In this document: in pieces, positions 37,373-46,977 of the stretch
Layout of the letters: each line of letters begins with the position of its first letter
How positions within the stretch are numbered: the stretch's first letter is position 1
Assembly (NCBI GenBank): GCA_015229005.1
Contig: JADGCL010000002.1
Coordinates: 1 to 64,000, forward strand
Length of the DNA: 64,000 bases
Source of the DNA: Magnetococcales bacterium
GTDB taxonomy: Bacteria; Pseudomonadota; Magnetococcia; Magnetococcales; JADGCL01
Direction: 5' to 3'
The notes under the pieces: model-generated
Database searches by the model: none
What the model saw: only the letters and a program-made list of their open reading frames with translations
Told to the model about the DNA's origin: nothing
Program-made: the position numbers and the translations under genes

Positions 37373-39082
37373 TCACCGAAGCGCCAGCGGCGAAAGGTCG
37401 AGTACCCGGGAGATCTCGTCCAGGCTCGTCGATCCCTCGCGCACGCGACGGACGCCATCTTCGGCCATCGTCCCGAGCCCCTTGCCGGCGGCAAGCTTGA
37501 GAAAGGCGCTCTTGGGGGCGCCGCCGGCGATCAGATCGTCGAATTCGTCGTCCATCTTCAGGACCTCCATGACCGTCATCCGCCCACGGAAACCCATGCC
37601 GAAGCACCGTTCGCAACCGATGGCCCGGTAGATCGTCGCTTTCTCGTTTGCACCGAAACCGAGGATACGCCGCTCCAAATCGTCGGGAGGGTACCCCTTC
37701 TTGCAGTAGCGGCAGAGGCGACGCACCAACCGTTGGCCAAGAATGCCGATGATATTCCCCGCCAGAACCCCCGGAGTGACGCCGATATCGAGGAGTCGCG
37801 GCAGGGCCCCGAGCGCCGAGTTGGTGTGCAGGGTCGACAACACCTGGTGGCCGGTCATGGCCGCCCGCAGCGCCATGTTGGCAGTATCCTCATCGCGGAT
37901 CTCACCCACCAGGATGATATCGGGATCCTGACGCAGGATCGAGCGGATGCCATCGGCAAAACCCAGATTGGCGGTTGGATTGACGGTCGTCTGCCGGACC
38001 ATCTGCATCGGATACTCGACCGGATCCTCCAGAGTCATGATGTTGACCTGCTCGGTATTGAGATAATTCAGCATCGCGTAGAGCGTGGTCGTCTTGCCGC
38101 TGCCGGTGGGGCCAGTGACCAGAATGATCCCCTCGGGCCGGGCCATCATCAGCTTGAGGTTGACAAGAGTCTCCTCCGCCAGCCCCAACCCTTCGAGAAG
38201 AAGCCCCCCCCGGCTGCGGTCGAGAATGCGCAGGACGATGTTTTCACCGTAGGTGGTCGGCTGCGACGAGGCACGGAAGTCGATGGTGCTGTTGGCGAGC
38301 GAAAGGGAAAAACGACCATCCTGCGGCGCCCGCGTCTCGGCGATGTTCATCCCGGCCATCACCTTGAGACGAACGAGCAACCCCGAAAGAAAATCGCGGT
38401 GGAGGCTGCGCACCTCCAGCAGCACCCCATCGATCCGATAGCGAATGCGAACATAACCCGCTTCGGGCTCGATGTGGATGTCGGAAGCCTCCCGGCGGAC
38501 CGCCTCGGCAAGTAGCGAGTCCACCAGCCGGACCATCGGATGGCTGAATTCACCCGTCTGGCTGGCAAGGCTCTCCAGATCCACCACCCCGGTTTCGATC
38601 TCCCGGAGAATGCCATCCAGGGAGAGTTCGACGGCGTAGTACTTGTCGATCGCCCGAGAGATCTCACTCTCGCCAGCCAGAACCCCCTTGACCGTGACCC
38701 CGTGCTTCATCCGCGCCTGGACCTTGTCCAGGACCCCGACATCCAGGGTATTGGCCATGGCCACGGTGAAGGTCGAGGTGGCGGCCTCCCACTTGACCGG
38801 AAAGACCCGATAGCGGTCAACCAGGACCTTGGGGAAATCAGCAATCACCGCCGGGTCGATGCGGGTGCTGTCAAGAGAGATGCTCTCCTCCCCCAGTGCC
38901 GCCCCGAGGAGGTCACGCATCACCGGTTCGGGGACGAACCCCAGGGTGACAATGATCCGACCCAACTGGGCGCCGCTTTTTTTCTGCTCGGTCAGGGCAA
39001 TGTGGAGCTGATCGTCGGAAATGAAACCGCCCTCGGTCAGCAGCTCACCGATCCGACGCCTGGGCTTGCCGGCAGGGACCAT
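37373..39082 (-). CDS. mshE: MSHA-type pilus assembly ATPase (GspE/PilB family)
   Basis: 569 residues. The N-terminal MshEN-type domain (RRRIGELLTEGGFISDDQL, IVTLGFVPE) is the kind that binds c-di-GMP in MshE. The ATPase has Walker A GPTGSGKTTTLYA, the Asp box EASDIHIEPE, Walker B ILVGEIRDEDTANMA, the His box LSTLHTNSALGALPRL and the zinc-type cysteines CRYC and CERC. It powers pilus polymerisation at the inner membrane. It starts two bases after the stop of the TPR gene and ends the cluster. Assignment to MSHA rests on its partners. Confidence 0.92.
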   Translation of the reverse strand: MVPAGKPRRRIGELLTEGGFISDDQLHIALTEQKKSGAQLGRIIVTLGFVPEPVMRDLLGAALGEESISLDSTRIDPAVIADFPKVLVDRYRVFPVKWEAATSTFTVAMANTLDVGVLDKVQARMKHGVTVKGVLAGESEISRAIDKYYAVELSLDGILREIETGVVDLESLASQTGEFSHPMVRLVDSLLAEAVRREASDIHIEPEAGYVRIRYRIDGVLLEVRSLHRDFLSGLLVRLKVMAGMNIAETRAPQDGRFSLSLANSTIDFRASSQPTTYGENIVLRILDRSRGGLLLEGLGLAEETLVNLKLMMARPEGIILVTGPTGSGKTTTLYAMLNYLNTEQVNIMTLEDPVEYPMQMVRQTTVNPTANLGFADGIRSILRQDPDIILVGEIRDEDTANMALRAAMTGHQVLSTLHTNSALGALPRLLDIGVTPGVLAGNIIGILGQRLVRRLCRYCKKGYPPDDLERRILGFGANEKATIYRAIGCERCFGMGFRGRMTVMEVLKMDDEFDDLIAGGAPKSAFLKLAAGKGLGTMAEDGVRRVREGSTSLDEISRVLDLSPLALR

Positions 39083-39084
39083 GA

Positions 39085-41826
39085 TCAGGGGATCCGACGC
39101 GACAGGACGGCGAGGCGGCGTACCACCGCCTTGTGATCGAAGACCGGGCCGGACTCGCCCCGAAGATGACGCAGAGCCAGACGATAGTAGCGGATGGCCT
39201 CCCGGTTCTCCTCCAGATGGTCGAGACTCACAGCCAGATTATAGAGAATCTCAGGATTTTCCCGATCCAGGCGCAGGGCATCGGCAAAGCTCGCCCGGGC
39301 CTCCTCCCAGCGACCGCTGGCAACATGGATGTTGCCCAGCGCAAAGTGCAGATGGATCGCATCGGGATGATCGGCAAGGAGCATCTTCAAACGATTCTCC
39401 TCGGTATCCGGATCACCGCCGCCATCGAGACCGAGGAGCGCCGCCTCGGCCACGGTATTATGGGGATCGTCGCGGAGAATTCCCTGGTAAAGACGCCGGG
39501 CCCGGACAAGATCCCGTTGCCGGGCAGCCAGGGAGGCCATCCCGAGACGGGCCTCGATGTTGTCGGGTTCAGCCTCCAGGATGGTCCGAAAGTGACCCTC
39601 GGCCTCCCCCAATCGCCCTTCTCGAAAGGCCTCCGCTCCCTGATCCAGCCGTTCCCAGAGCGACTCCTGCCGACGACTCTCCCGCACCACCCGCAGACGA
39701 TCGGCATCTCCCTCCCCGGCCCTCCGGCTCTCCGCAGCGGCAAGAGAAGCCGTCCCCCCGGACTGCGGTTCCGGGGCATCCTGGCCTCGGCCCGACACAC
39801 CACTCCCGGGTGAGAGGCGAAAGGCCGAGGCCCGCTCCTCCCGCGGGGGCAATACACCGTCGGTCGACCCCTTCCCAACGCCAGGGATCGGCGCCGGCTC
39901 AGGTGATGCCGGCCCTGTCGGCGGCGCAGGTGAAACAACGGCCACCGCAGTCGACTCCGGAGGGACGGCAACCGACCCCGCAGGGGGAGAAGCAGCCGGC
40001 GCCGCAGGGGGAGAAGCAGCAGGCGCCGCAGGGGGAGAAGCAGCCGGCGCCGCAGGGGGAGAAGCAGCAGGCGCCGCAGGGGGAGAAGCAGCCGGCGCCG
40101 CAGGGGGAGTGGCAGCAGGCGCCGCAGGAGAAGTGGCAGCAGGCGCCGCAGGGGGAGTGGCAGCCGGCGCCGCAGGGGGAGTGGCAGCCGGCGCCGCAGG
40201 GGGCGGAACCGGTTCCAATGCCGCCGCCTGCAGTGTCGTCCCGTCACCGCCTTCACCTCCGACCTCACCCTGGGAGGGGGGAGCAAGGGCTTCCCGATCA
40301 CCGGCAACCACCTGGGGCTCGCCACCCGAAGTGGCATCCGCCGCCGGGGAGGGCGAATCCGGGGAGGGTAGAGATCCCGTGGTCCCGCCGGACACCTCCC
40401 TGGCCCGGACCGGGAGGTGCGTCGGTTCGTCGCCACTCCTCCGGAGAGGCCCCGCCATCTCCCCACCGGATTCCAGGGATTCCAGAGCCCGGGTCAAAAA
40501 CAGCCAGGCCCCGACCAGAACGACGACGGTCACCCCGGTACCGGCAAGAAGCCAGGTCAGAAGGTTCCTCTGGCCCCCTTCGCGGCGCTCGGCCTGCAGG
40601 AGACGCCGACCGTCGGCCGGAGCCGGACTTCGACCCCTCCCCTGCCCTGCCACCGGCACTCCCCGCAGCGGCGAAGCGCCCCTCTCCGCCCCGAGAGTGC
40701 TACTCCCCGACGTCCCAGCAATGGACTGGGGACCCGCAGGGGTCGTCGTTCGACCCACCTCAGTGCGCAGAAAGGAGTGGGCTCCCGGCTCAGTCGAGGC
40801 GGCGACCTCTGGCACCAGTGAGCGGGAAACAGCATCGCCCGGACTCTCACCGACCGCTCGACGATCACCCTCACGGCCACTCTCTCGAAAAGGGGATCCC
40901 TCCCCCAGACCGGGAAGGCTCCCGGCGCCCGTCTCCTGAAAAGGGGAGCCCTCTTCCATATCGGATGGGCTCTCCGTGTCCCTCTTCTGAAAAGGGGATT
41001 CCTCCCACCTGCCGATGCCGGGAAGCACCTCGCCGGCGGGAAGTGACGGCAGTGACCGGGAAGGATCCACTGAGGCCGTCTGCTCCTGCTCCACCGCCTC
41101 GAAAGGGATCCTCTCGATCGCAACCACTCGGGAAGTTGCGGATGGAGCCTCGCCGCCATCGTCGGATCCCGGAAAAAGCCGGGGGAGTGTGGGAGGAATC
41201 TCGATAAGCCCAATCCCGTCGGTCTCCGTGCCCATGGCCGAAAAGAGCGGATCGGTGCGCGCCGCAGGAGAGTCTGCCTCCGCAGCGCTCCCGGGAACGG
41301 ACAGCCCGGCGCCAACAAAATCCGGTGGCATCCGCGCCGGCGGGTCGACCAAATCTCCTGCGAAATCGTTCAGGGTGAGATCGGGAGGGGGCTCCTCGTC
41401 ATAACGCTCACCGGATGCCTCCCCATCCCCAATGATGGCCTCGGCGTGGGGGGAGGCGTCCGGACGATGGGCAACCTCGGCAAGGGAAGATGGAGACCCG
41501 GCAAGGGAAGATGGAGACCCGGCAAGGGAAGAAGACTCGGCAAGTGAAGAAGACTCGGCAAGGGAGGGGAACTCGGGGGCAGAGGCGGGATCGGTAAGTG
41601 GAGGGGACCCGGCAAGAGAAAGCGGCTCCGGAACAGAAAGCAACCCGGCAGGGGAAGGGGGCTCGGTGAATGAAGGAGACTCGGCAAGGGAGGGCAACTC
41701 GACGCCCGGAGCAACCAACCCCGCAGGGCTCCCGTCGACAGGAGCCGGCTCACCCTGCCGGCGAGCCGCCTCCCGTTTGCGCCTGGCGCGATCCGCCACC
41801 CGCAAGGTTTCGATCAGGAGGCTCAT
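39085..41826 (-). CDS. mshN: MshN-like TPR protein with Pro/Ala-rich repeats
   Basis: 913 residues. A long low-complexity N-terminal region (Glu/Ser/Pro-rich, with degenerate LAES/LAGSPS units about residues 40-110) precedes a membrane helix near 425-447 (LLAGTGVTVVVLVGAWLFLT). A Pro/Ala linker made of an 8-residue unit PPAAPAAS repeated about nine times follows (about 541-617). The C-terminal 200 residues are TPR repeats (AEGHFRTILEAEPDNIEARL, HLHFALGNIHVASGRWEEAR). The ATG overlaps the secretin stop as ATGA. Much longer than usual MshN because of the linkers. Bitopic topology with a periplasmic TPR is inferred. Confidence 0.8.
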   Translation of the reverse strand: MSLLIETLRVADRARRKREAARRQGEPAPVDGSPAGLVAPGVELPSLAESPSFTEPPSPAGLLSVPEPLSLAGSPPLTDPASAPEFPSLAESSSLAESSSLAGSPSSLAGSPSSLAEVAHRPDASPHAEAIIGDGEASGERYDEEPPPDLTLNDFAGDLVDPPARMPPDFVGAGLSVPGSAAEADSPAARTDPLFSAMGTETDGIGLIEIPPTLPRLFPGSDDGGEAPSATSRVVAIERIPFEAVEQEQTASVDPSRSLPSLPAGEVLPGIGRWEESPFQKRDTESPSDMEEGSPFQETGAGSLPGLGEGSPFRESGREGDRRAVGESPGDAVSRSLVPEVAASTEPGAHSFLRTEVGRTTTPAGPQSIAGTSGSSTLGAERGASPLRGVPVAGQGRGRSPAPADGRRLLQAERREGGQRNLLTWLLAGTGVTVVVLVGAWLFLTRALESLESGGEMAGPLRRSGDEPTHLPVRAREVSGGTTGSLPSPDSPSPAADATSGGEPQVVAGDREALAPPSQGEVGGEGGDGTTLQAAALEPVPPPAAPAATPPAAPAATPPAAPAATSPAAPAATPPAAPAASPPAAPAASPPAAPAASPPAAPAASPPAAPAASPPAGSVAVPPESTAVAVVSPAPPTGPASPEPAPIPGVGKGSTDGVLPPREERASAFRLSPGSGVSGRGQDAPEPQSGGTASLAAAESRRAGEGDADRLRVVRESRRQESLWERLDQGAEAFREGRLGEAEGHFRTILEAEPDNIEARLGMASLAARQRDLVRARRLYQGILRDDPHNTVAEAALLGLDGGGDPDTEENRLKMLLADHPDAIHLHFALGNIHVASGRWEEARASFADALRLDRENPEILYNLAVSLDHLEENREAIRYYRLALRHLRGESGPVFDHKAVVRRLAVLSRRIP
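39978..40205. repeat. 24-bp tandem repeats inside the mshN-like gene
   Basis: About 9.5 copies of a 24-bp unit (each starting CCGCAGG on the plus strand), encoding PPAAPAAS-like octapeptides. Variation is mostly a TCC/ACC swap giving Ser or Thr. Length change by slippage would keep the frame. Confidence 0.9.
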
Positions 41827-43526
41827 GGATTCAGGGTCTCGACCTTGACACCCCCGCCGCGATCAGGGGCCTCCGTGGGGACGCTGCGGGAGTCGGCCTC
41901 CTCCCCGGGCCCGCGGCTTCCCAGCCAATCCCCGCGAATCTCCGCATTCACCCCATCGAAGAGCCGGCGATCCCCGGTCGAGGCCAGATCGACGGGCTCC
42001 CGAACGACCACCGGACGCAGAAAGATCACCAGCTCCGTCTTGCGCGCCTCGCGGGTGCGGTAACGAAAGAGGTCGCCGACGACAGGGAGCGTCGCCAGGT
42101 AGGGGACCGAATCGTTCCCCTGCACGAAACTGTTCTCCATCAGTCCCCCCAGAACGGCCACCAGACCGTTGGGAACCCGCAGCACCGAATCCATCTCCTG
42201 GACCCGGAGCACCGGAACCTGCACCGCACGGGGGTCGGTCACGGCGACCTTGTGCAGTTCCGGGTCCGGGTTCTCCTTCCACTCGGAGATCCGCTGTATG
42301 GTCGGGCGCAGGGTGAGGGTGACGACCTCCCGGTCGCTCACCTGGGGGGTCACATGCATGATGAACCCCTCGGGGACGGTACGGATCTGGAATTCGGTCA
42401 TCGGGTCGCTGGTCTTGCGCCCGTCCCGATCGAACTGCGCCGGAGTGACGCTGGTCTGGAAATAGACCTGATTGGTCGAGACCCGCAGAATCGCCGTCTG
42501 ATTGTTGATGATCGTGATCTTGGGCGACGAAAGGACCCGGGTACTGCCGAACTTGGCAAGGAGGCGCAGCGTCAGCTTGAGGTCCGGCCCCCGGAGAATC
42601 CCGGTGACGCTGATGGGCGAATCATCGAACAGATTGGTATTGATCGACGGCAACGGCTCGTCGGAGATGTCGGTCGAGCCCCGGATCTGGCTCCAGTCGA
42701 CCCCGGCCTGGTACTTGTCGTCGAGGAGTACCTCCACCACGGTCGCCTCCAGGACCACCTGCCGCCGGGCGCTCTCCATGACCCGGTCGAGGAAGGCCTG
42801 GACCTCGGCGTGGCCACGGCTGTTGGCCATGACGTTGATGATCCCCGACGCCTTGTTGACGATGACCCGCTTGTCCTCACCGTCCGGGGGGACTCCGATG
42901 ATCTCCTCGATGTTCTCGACCAGGCCTCCCCAGAAATTGACGTCGGAGGCGCTCTTCAGGTTGACGCCGGAGCTGTTGCTGCCGCTCGTGGTCGCGACCT
43001 GGGTGGAGACGGCGACGTCGGAGGTCATGCCACGGGCAGTGGCGACATAATCGACCCGATAGTTGCGACGGTAGGGAAGGTCGGGGGTGATGATGATGTC
43101 ATCGCCCTCCAGCCGATAGCGCAGACTCGCCTGGCCGGCGATACGGTCCAGGATCCTGGGCAGCGTCTGGTTCACCGCGTTCAGGGTGATGTTGCCCTCG
43201 ATCCCGGGATAGACATCGATATTGAGCTCCGCGTCACGGGCAAGGGCAAAGAGGACCTCCCGGATAGGGACGTCGGTCACCGTCACGGTGTAGGTGGCCA
43301 ACTGCGGCGTGGGACGTTTCCCCCGCACCAGGAAGGGAGCCATCGCCAGAGGCTCGGGGATCGGGGCATCCTCCTCCACCCCGGGGGTGTCGCCAGAAGT
43401 ATCGGACGAACCCTTCGCGGCGGATTCCGGGTTGGTGGCAACCTCCGCGCAGGAGGAGACCAAAAGGGCACAGAGGAGCGTCCATCCCGCCGACGGCCTT
43501 GACCTCCCTCTCCGCCCCCGCCGCAT
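41823..43526 (-). CDS. mshL: MshL-like outer-membrane secretin
   Basis: 567 residues from ATG 43526 (GGGAG upstream), which gives a lipoprotein signal peptide ending in the lipobox LLVSSC; the track start at 43613 lies inside the preceding gene. The N-terminal secretin/STN domain is seen in VTVTDVPIREVLFALARDAE and the C-terminal secretin domain in VLSSPKITIINNQTAILRVS, GLVAVLGGLMENSF and LVIFLRPVVVREP. It should form the outer-membrane pore for the pilus. It lies between the AAA/SPOR gene and the TPR gene. Confidence 0.93.
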   Translation of the reverse strand: MRRGRRGRSRPSAGWTLLCALLVSSCAEVATNPESAAKGSSDTSGDTPGVEEDAPIPEPLAMAPFLVRGKRPTPQLATYTVTVTDVPIREVLFALARDAELNIDVYPGIEGNITLNAVNQTLPRILDRIAGQASLRYRLEGDDIIITPDLPYRRNYRVDYVATARGMTSDVAVSTQVATTSGSNSSGVNLKSASDVNFWGGLVENIEEIIGVPPDGEDKRVIVNKASGIINVMANSRGHAEVQAFLDRVMESARRQVVLEATVVEVLLDDKYQAGVDWSQIRGSTDISDEPLPSINTNLFDDSPISVTGILRGPDLKLTLRLLAKFGSTRVLSSPKITIINNQTAILRVSTNQVYFQTSVTPAQFDRDGRKTSDPMTEFQIRTVPEGFIMHVTPQVSDREVVTLTLRPTIQRISEWKENPDPELHKVAVTDPRAVQVPVLRVQEMDSVLRVPNGLVAVLGGLMENSFVQGNDSVPYLATLPVVGDLFRYRTREARKTELVIFLRPVVVREPVDLASTGDRRLFDGVNAEIRGDWLGSRGPGEEADSRSVPTEAPDRGGGVKVETLNP

Positions 43527-43528
43527 CG

Positions 43529-45778
43529 TCAGGAACTCCCAACCCGCGCCAGGCGACCGATGGAACTCCGGATCCAGGGCAGCGAGCGGATCATGGGACG
43601 CGATTGGCGCCACTCCTCGGGAAGCTCACGGATGACCTTTTCCGCTTCGTCCGAGTGGGCAAATTCGTTGAGATAGACCAGGAGCCGGTTGTCCACCAGG
43701 CGGAAGAGACGAATCTCCGCCGGCCCGATCCGCTCCACCATCTCGCCAAGGCGATGCTCCAATACCTCCACCCCCTCGTCCTGGGTCAGAATCATCAACT
43801 GGATGCTGAACCCCTGCCCCTCGCCATAGAGCCACTCGTGGGAAGCCAGGATCGCGTCCCGATACCGGTCCGCCGGCATCAAGTAGGGCGATCCCCTCTC
43901 CCGGATGGCCGCACCCCCGGAGTCCGGACCTACTCCACCACTGCCACCGGCCACCGACGCCAGGGTAATGCTCCCCACCCGGGTCGTCGTGACGGCGCTC
44001 TGGCCACCCCCCGCCGTCGCCACCCCGACCAGGGTCCCCTCCCCACCCTCCGTTTCGACGGCGATGAACTCCTGGGCCGGCAACTCCGGCTCCCCCCTGC
44101 CGACATCTTCCGCCAACGCTGCCACCGAATGCAGAGCCACACCGGCCTCCGACCTCTCGATTGCGACCCGCTGCGGCAATCGCGATACGGGACGAACCGT
44201 CGGCGGGCGGAGCGCCATCGCCGGCGCCAGAGTAGCTGCCAGAGCAGGTGCCAGAGCAGGCGCCGGTAGACGCGCCGGAGCCGGGATCGTCCCGGAAGTC
44301 GGCGGGACAACCGTCGCCGATCTGCCGGCCACCGCCGGGGCCGATGCCGGCAGGGCGGACTTCACCAGGGCCGGAGACGACGCCAGCGATGCGGTCACTA
44401 CCGGCAAGGCGGTGACGGTTCTCTCTCCGGGAGAAACCCAGGAACTCTCGATGGCTGGTCCCGACGTTCCATTGGTCCCCTGTTTCCGGGAAGAACCCGT
44501 ACCCGCCTCCCGAAGGGCATCGGCCAAACGGGCCAACTGCACGGCCTGGGCCGCCCCCGCGCCGGGGAACTCCCCTCCCCCCTCGGCACCCACCCGTCCG
44601 GCGGCGGGGAGTGCCGCCGCCGGAGGTGAAAGCTCCGGAAGTGATGGCCTTGCCGCCTCCAAGCGCCGACGAACCCCCTCCTCGGCGGCATCGATGGCAC
44701 TCATCTCCGGGAGAGCCGGCGCACCAACCGGGGCAACCTCGGGCCTGGGGGGCAGCTTTCCCCGAAAGACCGGAGGCTGGGAACGAGACTTGCCGCCAGC
44801 TCCGGTCAAGCCCCCTTCCCGGACGACATTTGCCTCTGCGACGCTCTCCGCCACAGGATCGGCAGCAAGCCGTATCGGCGCCGAAAGAAGGGCGGTCGTC
44901 ACGGGGACCATTACCAGAAGGCCGGCAGCAATCAGGACGGGACGGCGCCAGGCCTGGAACCAACGGGGGGAGAAATCACAGGAACGGAGCGCCATGACGA
45001 CCTCTCCGTAGCCCACCTGCCGCCGGCTGGCGGCAAAGGCGGCCATCATCGCCTTGTGGGCAAGAATGTTGATGCGCCGCAGGCTGCCTCCGGAGTGCCA
45101 GCGAATGGCCCGGATCGCTGCCTGGGAGAAGAGGTGGGGTCCACGATAACCGCAACCACGCAGACGGGTCTGGAGATAGTGATCCAGTTCATGGCCCGAA
45201 AGCGCATGGATGTAGAAACGGCTGGTGATCCGCTCACGAATCTGTCTGCTCTCGGGGCCGGCCAGAAGCTGGTCGAGCTCCGGCTGCCCGAACAGGACAA
45301 CCTGGAGGAGTTTCCGGCGCTCAGTTTCGAGATTGCACAGGAGCCGCACCTCCTCCAGGGTGGCGAGAGGCATCCCCTGCGCCTCCTCGACGAAAAGAAC
45401 GACCTGGCGTCCCTCGGCATGGCGTTCGATGAGACAACTCTGGAGCCTGTGCAACAACTGATAGCGATCGTGGCCCCCCCCGGGCGGAATCGCACCAAGC
45501 TCGGAGAGAACGGCAGGCAGGATGTGTTCCGGTCCGAGATTGGGGTAGAAGAGGTAGAGGGTCTCCACCTTCTCCGGCAAGCGCTCCATGAGGGTCCGGC
45601 AGATGAGGGTCTTGCCGCTCCCCACCTCGCCCACGACCTTGATCAGCCCCTCGCCGTTCTCAATGGCGCTTTGCAAACGCTCGAGGATGACCCCACGATT
45701 CCCCCCCTCGTAAAAAAAATCGACCTCGGGGGTAATGGCAAACGGGACTCTTTGCAGGCCAAAGTGTTCCAGGTACAT
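43529..45778 (-). CDS. mshM: ExeA/MshM-type AAA+ ATPase fused to a SPOR domain
   Basis: 749 residues from ATG 45778 (GGAAGG five bases upstream); the track start is 40 codons early. The N-terminal ATPase opens MYLEHFGLQRVPFAITPEVD with Walker A GEVGSGKTLICRTL and Walker B RQVVLFVEEAQGMP. A membrane helix follows near 285-305 (PVLIAAGLLVMVPVTTALLS), then a 300-residue Ala/Pro-rich linker, then a C-terminal SPOR peptidoglycan-binding domain (GFSIQLMILTQDEGVEVLEH, YLNEFAHSDEAEKVIRELP). The domain order equals DamX, but the position before mshL, mshN and mshE suggests a pilus role, perhaps placing the secretin in the cell wall. Confidence 0.88.
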   Translation of the reverse strand: MYLEHFGLQRVPFAITPEVDFFYEGGNRGVILERLQSAIENGEGLIKVVGEVGSGKTLICRTLMERLPEKVETLYLFYPNLGPEHILPAVLSELGAIPPGGGHDRYQLLHRLQSCLIERHAEGRQVVLFVEEAQGMPLATLEEVRLLCNLETERRKLLQVVLFGQPELDQLLAGPESRQIRERITSRFYIHALSGHELDHYLQTRLRGCGYRGPHLFSQAAIRAIRWHSGGSLRRINILAHKAMMAAFAASRRQVGYGEVVMALRSCDFSPRWFQAWRRPVLIAAGLLVMVPVTTALLSAPIRLAADPVAESVAEANVVREGGLTGAGGKSRSQPPVFRGKLPPRPEVAPVGAPALPEMSAIDAAEEGVRRRLEAARPSLPELSPPAAALPAAGRVGAEGGGEFPGAGAAQAVQLARLADALREAGTGSSRKQGTNGTSGPAIESSWVSPGERTVTALPVVTASLASSPALVKSALPASAPAVAGRSATVVPPTSGTIPAPARLPAPALAPALAATLAPAMALRPPTVRPVSRLPQRVAIERSEAGVALHSVAALAEDVGRGEPELPAQEFIAVETEGGEGTLVGVATAGGGQSAVTTTRVGSITLASVAGGSGGVGPDSGGAAIRERGSPYLMPADRYRDAILASHEWLYGEGQGFSIQLMILTQDEGVEVLEHRLGEMVERIGPAEIRLFRLVDNRLLVYLNEFAHSDEAEKVIRELPEEWRQSRPMIRSLPWIRSSIGRLARVGSS

Positions 45779-46134
45779 GGCGACCTTCCTTCCCAGCGAC
45801 GACGACCGGTCGAACCCGGGATGAGACCCGGACGGGAAGCAACCCGAATGGGGCTCCCGGACCAGGGCCAGCGACACCAAGCAAGCCCTATGCCGCAATC
45901 ACTCCTGTCTCAAGGGTCATACGGGGAAAGTGGAAAGGCAGAAAAGACGCGGCAACCCGTCGAAAAACGGACCACATTTTCCGAAGATAAAGGCCAATGG
46001 AAACCCAGAGGGAAAAAAAGCCGGCGACCCGCAGACAAACGCGCCACCCCCCGCCGGAAACGGCGGACGGCGTCAACTGAAGGACTTGAAACATCGACAT
46101 CGGAAGGATCGGAACAGCCGGGGGGAAAAGAATT
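45779..46134. other. Gap between the flagellar and pilus clusters
   Basis: 356 bp between the FliT-like stop and mshM. It is somewhat A-rich on the plus strand around 45920-46020 and must hold the msh promoter. No gene, hairpin with T-run or consensus sigma-54 site was found. Confidence 0.6.
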
Positions 46135-46503
46135 CTACCCTTGTTTCCTCAGAAGAAACGACTCGCGCCGCTGCATCCCGCCATACTCGAAACGCATCGC
46201 CTGCAACCGCCGGTTCTCCGCCAGCAACTGCCGGGCGATCTCCGAACGGTGGGTCGCAAGCGCCGCCGTGATCGCCGGCAGGCGCTCCAACAACCCCGTC
46301 AACCGACGTTTCACCCCCAACGGCGCCTTCCGCCCGGAGGCAACCCGCGCCTCGTGGTCCTGAACCAGCCCAAGAACCGCCGACTCCCACTCCTGCGCCA
46401 TCGCCCCGACGCTCTCGCCGTCAAGAAGCTCCGGCCTCTCCAGAAGCCTCGCCAACTCCTCCAGACGCCCCAGGGTCGTCTCCATCGTCACGGCTCCGTC
46501 CAT
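46135..46503 (-). CDS. FliT-like flagellar chaperone
   Basis: 122 residues from ATG 46503; the track start adds 41 residues inside fliS. An all-helical, charged protein (TTLGRLEELARLLERPELLD, EIARQLLAENRRLQAMRFEY) with size and position (directly after fliS) typical of FliT, which binds FliD. Sequence similarity to FliT is too weak to be sure. Confidence 0.55.
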   Translation of the reverse strand: MDGAVTMETTLGRLEELARLLERPELLDGESVGAMAQEWESAVLGLVQDHEARVASGRKAPLGVKRRLTGLLERLPAITAALATHRSEIARQLLAENRRLQAMRFEYGGMQRRESFLLRKQG

Positions 46504-46523
46504 CGGCGACGCCCCCCTCCGGG

Positions 46524-46967
46524 TCACATACTGCTCACTCGCAGCTGACCTGCCTGACCGGCCGAGGGGGCAGCCCCCCCCGTCCCCAAACCCTGGCTCT
46601 TCACCTGCCGGACCGCCTCCCGCCACCCTTCCAACAAGGTGTTGAGATGCTTGATGACGATGCGGATCGGCTCCATATCCTGGGCGATGTTGGCATGGGT
46701 CAACTGGTCCAGCATATAGCCGTAAAGCTCGAAAAGCTGAAGCGCCAGATCGCCGCCCTTCTCGAAGTCCAGGGTACTCTGCAGCTCGGCGATGATCGCC
46801 AGCCCACGCCTGAGGGCCATCTTGTGATCCGCGAGCTTCTTCTCCTCCTTCAAGACCAGGGAACGCTCCAGAAACCGGATCGCCCCCTCGTAGAGAAGCA
46901 GCAACAGATCCTCCCGCGAGGCCGTATTGGCGCGCGACGTCTTATAGCGTTTCAACCCATAGGACAT
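46524..46967 (-). CDS. fliS: Flagellin chaperone FliS
   Basis: 147 residues from ATG 46967 (AAGGA eight bases upstream). The FliS pattern is clear: LKRYKTSRANTASREDLLLL, LYEGAIRFLERS, IIAELQSTLDFEKGGDLALQ and LFELYGYMLDQLTHANI. It binds the C-terminus of flagellin in the cytoplasm before export. A second FliS-like gene lies directly upstream, so each may serve one of the two flagellins. Confidence 0.95.
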   Translation of the reverse strand: MSYGLKRYKTSRANTASREDLLLLLYEGAIRFLERSLVLKEEKKLADHKMALRRGLAIIAELQSTLDFEKGGDLALQLFELYGYMLDQLTHANIAQDMEPIRIVIKHLNTLLEGWREAVRQVKSQGLGTGGAAPSAGQAGQLRVSSM

Positions 46968-46977
46968 GCGTTTGTCC

